Source of the DNA: Symbiodinium natans
Lineage: Eukaryota > Sar > Dinophyceae > Suessiales > Symbiodiniaceae
Length of the DNA stretch: 64,000 bases
Direction: 5' to 3'
NCBI GenBank assembly: GCA_905221605.1
Contig: CAJNDS010001646.1
Coordinates: forward strand, 547,001 to 611,000
Part shown: in pieces, positions 56,983 to 64,000 of the stretch
Numbering within the stretch: the first letter of the stretch is position 1
Layout of the letters: every line of letters starts with the position of its first letter
Made by a program: the position numbers and the translations under genes
Notes under the pieces: generated by a model
Told to the model about the DNA's origin: nothing
The model's database searches: none
Seen by the model: only the letters and a program-made list of their open reading frames with translations

Positions 56983-57729
56983 CTAGTCTCCATCGGAAGG
57001 AAGCTGGCGTCGATTTTTCTGTATCAAGATCTCATGGGGCAGCCATAAGCCGAATAGAGCAAACACAGCCATGCCAACACCTGCCAAAATTGCCCGATCA
57101 CCCATTACAAACGATGCTTGGACGATCATGCTTGCAATGTAGGAGATCACTCCCAAAGTCATTGCCAAGATGGGTGTGTGGTTCCAAAATTTAAGCCCAT
57201 CCTTTTTGAGCCTCGCGTCGAAGCTCGTGGCATCTTTTTTCAATATGTGGTGAAACGCAATCAGGCGCGCAATTGCTGTCATGATCGCCAAGACATTGCC
57301 TTATCAGTCTGCGAGAAAAAACATGCGATAAAGCCGACAAATGCATTGAATGCTTATTAAGTCTATCTCTTTCATAGGAGACACTTGTCATGCTGAAGAA
57401 GGTGACGAGCTGGTAAAGCTCGAAATGTCTGAGCCAGCAAATGGATTCGCAGTACTCGGTGAGGTCTTTGAGATCGCGGGAATCAGCCAAGTTGGAAGCC
57501 AAGCAAGACAGGAGTAATGCAGATACCAAGCCGACGGTAGAATTGATGTTGAACTCATCCTACATGATTTCGTCGCTGCGATCTTTCGATGTAGTCGTGA
57601 CCTTCTGTTCCGAGTCCTGATTCTCCCTTGCGACCACTTCATTCTCACCAAGCAGTCTCTGCCCTGTGCACGACATGTCCGGCATCGTTCTTTCAACAGT
57701 GCCTGCTTCAAAACCCGGCTTGAGCCAAA
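56983..57729 (-). pseudogene. Spliced-leader-tagged intronless membrane protein gene with lesions
   Basis: The complement of 57729-57719 is TTTGGCTCAAG, identical to the last 11 bases of the dinoflagellate spliced leader. An ATG follows 33 bases later (57685). The frame runs 41 codons (MPDMSCTGQRLLGENEVVAR...DEIM), meets TAG at 57562-57560, and continues in the same frame with DEFNINSTVGLVSALLLSCL and two hydrophobic segments. Near 57300-57360 the frame must shift to reach AIMTAIARLIAFHHILKK, PILAMTLGVISYIASMIVQA and FALFGLWLPHEIL, ending at 56983. No introns are evident. This fits a reverse-transcribed, trans-spliced mRNA reinserted in the genome, now with one stop and one frame change. A short intron ending at TTTTTTCTCGCAG (about 57315) could instead explain the second lesion. 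Confidence 0.65.
57719..57729 (-). other. Relict dinoflagellate spliced-leader 3' end
   Basis: TTTGGCTCAAG on the minus strand, an 11-base identity with the 3' end of the 22-nt dinoflagellate leader (known from the literature). Its location 33 bases before an ATG makes chance less likely; further upstream bases do not match. Confidence 0.55.
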
Positions 57730-58982
57730 CTCCAAGCGACAACGCATCGTTTCACGCTTCGCCTATCTCCGAAGCATGCAGCATGCCCAACATGGAATCA
57801 AAATGCCTGCATGCTTTCACTGATGTACTGAAATCACTCCACTGCAAGAGTCTAGTTCCTGTCCCCCTGAAAGAGGACTCCGTGGCTACACGTCTCCTTC
57901 TGGTAAGGACGTGTTCGCTGGGGAGCTCACCAAGTGCTCATGAACGAGCAGATGACCAAGCACAATGGGGTTCAATGTCAGAAGCCCCCTCTCAACAACG
58001 ACACAGACCAAGTGTGGTTTGGGCCAACTCTTGCGGCGCCTTCAGCGCCGCTCTCATCGCCTCTCTCATGAAACAATGTCCAAATCTTCAAGTTTGGATA
58101 ACAATCCAAATGTGCTTGGAGCTAACACAGCTTCCACTCCTCCCGAGCTCCCACACCTTCCACAACTCTGACCTGTCTGGATCCCCCCCCCCCAATGGAT
58201 CCGATGTCTCCGAAAAACGTCCGAAGTAAAGGGTCCAGCGCAAGCCCTTCCACTTTTACCACGCCTCGGACCTCCCCGAGCCCAACCTGTTCAACTCCTC
58301 CCAACACTTCCACCTCTTGAGTCTCCACGCGAAACGCATCGGGACCTACACCTGAAGCTTCTGCAGAAGAGGACTCGTCAATGGTGTCAGACAACGGCAG
58401 GCAAGAATGTCTTTGACGGCGAATGGTTGTCGTCGCTATGTCTTTGACAGCGAAGGGTGATCGTCTCTAGCATGTCCCTGGTCCGAGAACCTGCGCATGT
58501 CCTTGCCTCAATGGCAAGGCTTGCGTGCAATTCCACCTCAGGACGATGGCGAGGGAGTCCCTTTGGATCTTAACTTCCTTCGGACAGAAAGTTCTACTGC
58601 TTAGCAGCACAACTGTCGGACAAACTGCGCCAACGAGCTGGAGGTCACAACAAAATGTTGCAGCACTAGCCTAGCTGGGCCTAGCATTAGCTTCAGATAC
58701 AGCGCACAAATCAAAACTAGTCTGCTCAATAGAGGGGCCTGGGCACTGGGTCTCTTTCAAAAGTGCCGCTGATACCCCGCAAACTCCCTTCGGCCAATAA
58801 GGCATCTTGGGCAGAAAGTTCTGCTGCTAGGCAGCACGACGTCGCAGCTGTCGGGCAAACTGCACCAGTGAGCAGGAGCTTCAGACACAGGGCACAAATC
58901 AAAACTAGCCTTCTCAATAGTGTTTCGGCACCGGGTGTCTTTGGGTGGTGCCGCTGACACCGCAATTGCCCAATCAGCCATT

Positions 58983-61900
58983 TCAGAAGCCCTGGTCCTG
59001 TGGTGGCAGGGTCCAAACTTGCCTAGGAGGATAACTTCACAGATCTCTCGAACCATCAGCCCCGCCAGTAAGCACTAAGATGCAGGTCACAAAAAGGCAG
59101 GAGCGAATCCTCAAAAGGGAGGCAAGAGAACATTACAACCTCTCTACAGCATAGGGTCAGCCTTTTTTGGCTTCTTAAGGCCCCACTCTCTCTGTCTCAA
59201 TTCTCTCGGGCCCCAAGTGTCGGATGTTCTCCGGCTTCTTGGTGGAGTTCATCAGCGTCACCGGGCTGAAGTCCTTCTGTCAAAGACACGCACACACAGG
59301 TGGGCTTGGGTGGCTTGACTTGGGGCCTCTTCCGAGGCGTGGCTTTTGATCCCTGCTGGTGCCCTCTTGCAGGCGATCCCTTTAAAGAGGGTGAAGGGGG
59401 CACCCGAATGCGGCTTCAGCCACCTTCGACTCCATGCTCGTGCAGCAAAAAAAGAGAGCGCGGAGTCGGAGCTCTCCTTCTTCGGAAGGTTCAGCGCCAG
59501 GGCGGGAAGTGTTTCGTCCGCCATGAAGCCTGAGGCAGCTGCCCTGGTCTCATGCTCTAAGCTGCCAAAGCTGCTTGACCTTGCAAAATACTGGCTCAAC
59601 ACCCCCACGCCATTGCATCCCAAACTCGGCCCGAGTCCCAACTTAACAGGTCTCTTCACTTCACTCAACTTCACTCAACTTCACTCAACTTCACTCAACT
59701 TCACTCAACTTTCGGACCAAGCCGCACTCCGAAGGCGGTGCCCGCCTGATCCACTGACCTCGGCTGCTGGGCTTCGATATGGGGGTCGACTCAGGAGTTT
59801 CGGAAGAACAGACTACTCGTGACTTCGCATGTTTGTGACGAGAGGTGAAGGGTTTCTGCCAAGACCGTCAGCCGCCAAGTGATACCGTCTACGGCGACTG
59901 TGCAGGCAGCGACGCGGTTTGGAGCTTCAGGTTTCGGGCCATTCGGCACCATGCCACCCCACAAGGAGTTCCAATACTTCATCCAGGTCGTAGTGAACCT
60001 GACTTCGTACTTGATCCTTGGCAGAGCAGGCGCTTTGGCTCCCTCTCTCCTACACGAAGCATGCTATGAATCGTTTGGACTACAGATGGCCAGTCCGTAC
60101 TTGTACACCAGAAGAAGCGCAAGCTAGACACGGTGCGGGTAGCTTCTACCAACGTCCCCAGCGCTGGAGCCGGCAGGAAATGACAACTTTTGTGAGTCGA
60201 CAAAAAGCTGGCTTTCATGAGGGGGAATAAACTCGATCGAAGCAACTCTAAGCCAAGCCCTGCCTTGAAAACGAACCTGTTGCAAAATTTGGGTTCTAGG
60301 TTTTCGGGTTTCAGGGTTCCAGGTTTCCCAGGTTTTTCATGGAGCCTAACAAGTCAAAAAATGCCACGGCGCCCTGCCGCGTTGAGTTTGCACTCGCGGC
60401 TGAGGAGGCAGGAGGAGGAGGAGGCCCCCAGGGCGTGGCCAGGGACGAGGCATTCGGAGCAGTCCTCTCAGGCACACTGGATCTTCGGGCTTCCAGGGTT
60501 TTCTGGCATCAAAAAAAGGGTCCTCAATAATTAGAATAGGGTTTTGGGAGGTCATTATGCTATTGTTACAGCGGGACCATAAGGGGTGGGCGATGATAGG
60601 GGTACTTGGTGTGACCAAGGAGCCCCCGATGGAGATGGTCGAGGCTTGCTGCGACCTCTGAAGGGTTGGAAGGGTGCCCTGGAGGAAGGCGTTGCGGTCA
60701 AGGAGTTCAAGGCTACTCTTTTTTGGAGAAGGTTACCTTCTTGACAGGTTGACTCTTGGGCACTTTGCATTCCCCCTCCCCCCCCGCCCAACACACACTC
60801 CTTCTCGGGCTTCGGCTTAGGCCCGCAACCCCACCACAGCTTTTAGACTTGTTAGGGTTGATCACGGCTTGTCCAGTCACCCCGACCACACCGGCCTAGT
60901 CAATTCTCGTGGCTCGAGTGGGCTTTGAACAACTCGACCAATTCATTCTAGTAAGAAAATCGTCTATGCCCGCCAGAGACGGTCAATAACCGGCCTGCCT
61001 GCCAGTCAACCTGCTCCAGGAAGAAGCATCGTCTGCAGGGCGGCGCGACACACATGAAATCCTGGAGCCCTTCAAGCCTCGACCGAAGACAGCCGCAGAT
61101 CAGAACCGGTTTTCGAAGCCTTCAAATTCAGGTTGTGACATCACGCAGAAACCAAGGCCAAAGCCCGAGCCTTGCATCGGACTCGGACTTCATGACCTCC
61201 TCCCCACACAGGATCTGCTCTTTCAGGAGGACCCTTAAAGCAAGGAGGCTGAGGGCGCGCATCAAGAGTGCCATTTCCTGGCTGGTGGTCGACCTCCACC
61301 TTTCTGCCGCCACCTTTTGCTGCTGCTCGTCAATGCTACTCCCTACCTGTCACTGCAGCCTTCCGGTTCAGGCCCGCGGCCAACACACCGGCCCTTGACC
61401 TCCAACTCGGTATGACTCTGACTGGAACTCGACGGCTGCCACAAACCCGCAAACATCAGCAAGCAAGACCCAAAATCCCAGCAGGGTCTATGCACCGACC
61501 GCCCAAGAACGACAAAAGCAAAAATGCAATCCAGCTGCTGTGTCACGAAGAGAAAGGCCCCGAGGAAGTACAAACCTATGGGCATTTGGGGCGCGAGGGG
61601 CCACGTTCCACGAGAGTGGCCGTAAAGCCCGAAACCCCTATCCCCTAAATCCCGAAACCCCGAATAAACCCAAAGGAAGCTAAGGTAGAGAAAACGCTTC
61701 AGGCCCAGCCCAAGGGGCCCAGGGGTTGAAGGATGAACCCTCGAGGCTGCCAGCTCTTGATGTCCACGATCGAGTACCTTAGGACTCAAAGGGGGTTTTT
61801 GGTAGGGCTCCGGACTGGCTTCTGGGGGGACGTCTTCTGGCACCTTCATGTAGGGTTTAGGGTTTAGGGTAAAAACCCAAAAGGTGGTGCCCTTCCAGGG

Positions 61901-62968
61901 GACTGGAACTGCCAGAAGCGCTGGATCATGTCCACGTCGTGGTCGTGGACAAAGGCCGAGATGACTGTGAGGACTCCTACGCGGCGGCAGGCCCCCCGCG
62001 GCTTTCTAGGCGGTTTAGGTTTACGGTTTACGGTTGCTTCGGGGCCTTTGAGGGCTTTTGAAGGTTTAGGACAAGTTTGACTTGAGAGAACAGGATTGCG
62101 AGTTGGGAAGACGATGCACCTTGACATCAAAGCTCGAGCCTCTTGAATTGCCCCCCATGTCTGCCCAAGGTTGCTTTTTGCGGCCTTGAGGGTGCAGAAG
62201 CGTACAGGAACGGCGTCCTGGAATCCTTGCAGGAGAAATCACCATTCCCCGCTCTCCCAAGACCTAAACATCCTGCAGGTCCCCAACCGGCCGTCCTATG
62301 AAGCCGAAGATGTAGAAGCCGACTTTCCAGAAAGTGTCCACGAACACCAGGAGCCTTCAGTTAGGTTCATGGACTGGCTTAGAAGACTTCGCCAAGGCTT
62401 CTGCTGTCCGGCATTCTAAGGCAAAGGAATCAAGAGGTTCCCCCCTTGAGCATCTAGGGATTTGGGATGCTTCTTGGCATGGGCGGTGCTGCTTTCTAAG
62501 TCGTGTTCGTCAATCTTCTTGTCTTCAGTCTAGCGCGATGACAGTCCAAAGAATACGACCGAACAAGAGGACTAGTGATCGTGAACCGATGTGATGTCCA
62601 CAAGTGAAGGCAGGGCTGAGAAAGCGGGGAGCCTGAGACCTCAAGAGACCAGGATCAAGGAGCATGGTCTCATTTCCCGCACAACTCAAGCTTGCGCTGA
62701 TCAAGATTGGCCCTCTGATTGCCGCTGCCATAGCGTGCTGCCATAGCGTACTCTCGAAAACGAGGCTTCCCCCAGAAACTGCAGGGGAATGACAGGGATG
62801 TCAGGGTCCGAGACAAGACTTTTTGCTGCTCCACGTCCCTACACATTGGAACGCAACACTAAACGCCCCTAAAGGCCCTATAAACTCCTCCCTTTTTGCG
62901 GGCAGTGCGCCGGGTGGTCCATTCCAGGTGGTTGAACACGATCAGGGCCACAAGCATGGCCACCACCC
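58983..62968 (-). pseudogene. Family M gene, locus B, lacking its 3' exons
   Basis: Counterparts of M-A exons occur at: 62968 downward (GVVAMLVALIVF); 62354-62288 ([14 protein letters not shown]); 61976 downward ([12 protein letters not shown]); 61575 downward (GLYFLGAFLFVTQQLDCI); about 61460 (ADVCGFVAAVE); 61277-61170 (EMALLMRALSLLALRVLLKE, one residue longer than A); 61032 downward (RCFFLEQVD); 59276 downward (KDFSPVTLMNSTKKP); 59066-58983 (VREICEVILLGKFGPC). The CYEW and GGGLTIVLV exons are missing because the duplication starts at 58983. The donor after the EMALL exon is GC-like rather than GT. Copy B is therefore probably truncated unless new 3' exons were recruited. Confidence 0.6.
59661..59710 (+). 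repeat. Five tandem copies of TCACTCAACT
   Basis: A perfect 10-bp unit repeated five times; copy A has a single related unit at about 41915. It expanded after the duplication. Confidence 0.95.
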
Positions 62969-63247
62969 CTGAGTGCAACTACATATACCGAAGAACTTGG
63001 AAGGGATAAAACGCGAGGCATCGTGTGAAGGGGGTACTTTCTTCGCCGTTTTTTTTTTTTTTTTTTTTTTTTTTTTTGGGGGGGGGGGGGCATGTTGAAG
63101 GTCAAGTTTATGGCTAGGACAGGGAAAGCTTCGCATTTCGGAGCTTCGGACCTTGGGGTTGTGTGAAACTTGTTGAACCACATTGGCGTTTCATCTCCTT
63201 GAGCAGGTGGAGATTTCGGGACTCAAGAAAGATGCGTGGGTTGCTCT

Positions 63248-63650
63248 AGGAAGCCCTGAGCCAAAAGAGTTGTCGATTCTGCAGGGACCGCATTCACAAG
63301 GACAAGTACAAACTGGAGATTTTGCACCGGGTATTCGGGCAGGCTCGAGCTTGCATCACGAGGACCAAGAGTCTCTTGAAGGTGAGCTGCTGATCGTTCT
63401 AGGCATTGTATTCTTGAGGTTGCGCTGTTGAGGTTGAGGCGGCTTGCTACACTGAAGATTCAGATGTCATGTAGCTGGGCAAGCTGGCAAAAAAACTGGT
63501 TGTTTGGGGCTTTCTGTTCTCCTAGGGTCTCGAAGGTTCACGACATGCACGGCTCCTCGATCCGGCTCACATTTTCCGAGCCACAGCTCGGGGCATGCAA
63601 AGCAATGTAACTCCGGGATCAGGACCTTCATAAACGCATAAACGAGCCCA
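63248..63650 (+). CDS. Small plus-strand gene, last two exons (copy B)
   Basis: Near-identical duplicate of 45717-46118 with the same acceptor and AAG|GTGAGC donor. The second exon changes only near its end, where copy B differs after the stop region (cgcataaacgag versus cgcacaaacgcg). Confidence 0.5.
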
Positions 63651-64000
63651 TAGCTGTAGTTGCAGTCGGAGATCCCAGGCTAGCCACTGCCAAAGCCACG
63701 GCGAATGAGAACTCGACCTGAGCCGCACAGTGGGGTTTTTGCGGTGTTGGGAGGCATCCAGGAGTTCCAGAGAAGCCCTTTTTGCCCTTGTAATCCTACC
63801 AAAATCACGTTAACACAAATGATGCTCAAAGGCTCAATCATTTTCTTTGAGGACCCATAGGGGTTTGGAATCTTTCTCAGTAACTGCGAGTGGTTCTGGT
63901 GCAAGGTGCCTAGGGCCTTGGCAGGTTTGAGTATCACGGCTTGTTGGGTGCTAGGATTCTCCTGTCCTTGGCCAAATCACGAGGGTCGAGCAGCAGCAGA

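Larger units (their letters stand above)
58983..64000 (+). repeat. Duplicated segment, copy B (runs off the window)
   Basis: Direct copy of 41208-46490. Homology begins abruptly at 58983, immediately after the third repeat of the 56.5-58.96 kb family. It still matches at the last base, so the true end is outside the window. Confidence 0.95.

Overview
This looks like nuclear DNA from a dinoflagellate. The evidence is: TTTAGGG-type telomeric repeat scattered throughout, including inside introns; short coding islands of about 65-110 bp with AG acceptors and mostly GT donors, separated by non-coding sequence; coding islands mainly on one strand (minus); a match to the 3' end of the dinoflagellate spliced leader (TTTGGCTCAAG) just upstream of an intronless gene; and a polyketide-synthase-type acyl carrier protein domain. 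There are no bacterial operons, ribosome binding sites or CRISPR arrays, and I recognised no rRNA or tRNA gene. Exons were found by eye: reading frames rich in coding-like residues, flanked by splice signals and, in the best cases, supported by paralogues within the window whose differences fall at third codon positions. Exon edges are approximate unless stated. Most function names are withheld because I do not recognise the families.

Layout. 0-12 kb: many isolated minus-strand exons of unrecognised genes, with telomeric tracts (main array 4871-5014) and AT/CA/GA microsatellites. 12.2-18.8 kb: first copy of a gene family here called Y, with an unusual two-orientation minisatellite at 16.15-17.12 kb. 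19.1-27.1 kb: exons of a second family, here called M (likely multi-pass membrane protein), interrupted by a 907-codon open frame ending in an acyl carrier protein domain and by two hairpin elements. 28-31 kb: further minus-strand exons and one very GC-rich plus-strand exon. 32.3-38.4 kb: second copy of family Y. 38.7-40.15 kb: head-to-head telomeric arrays flanked by inverted minisatellite motifs. 40.6-45.4 kb: third M locus (A), followed by a small plus-strand gene. 46.5-59 kb: a stretch almost free of telomeric repeat that holds the best-defined genes: a polysaccharide deacetylase-like gene, a two-exon membrane protein with a possible papain-like active site plus a decayed tandem copy, and a spliced-leader-tagged membrane retrogene with lesions. 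59-64 kb: direct duplicate (B) of 41.2-46.5 kb, running off the window end.

The main points are (i) two paralogous multi-exon families whose exon order, and where measurable exon length and phase, agree between loci; (ii) a candidate telomere-telomere fusion or inverted subtelomere; (iii) two palindromic repeat systems; and (iv) a large open frame joined to an acyl carrier protein domain, sitting between the two parts of an M gene.
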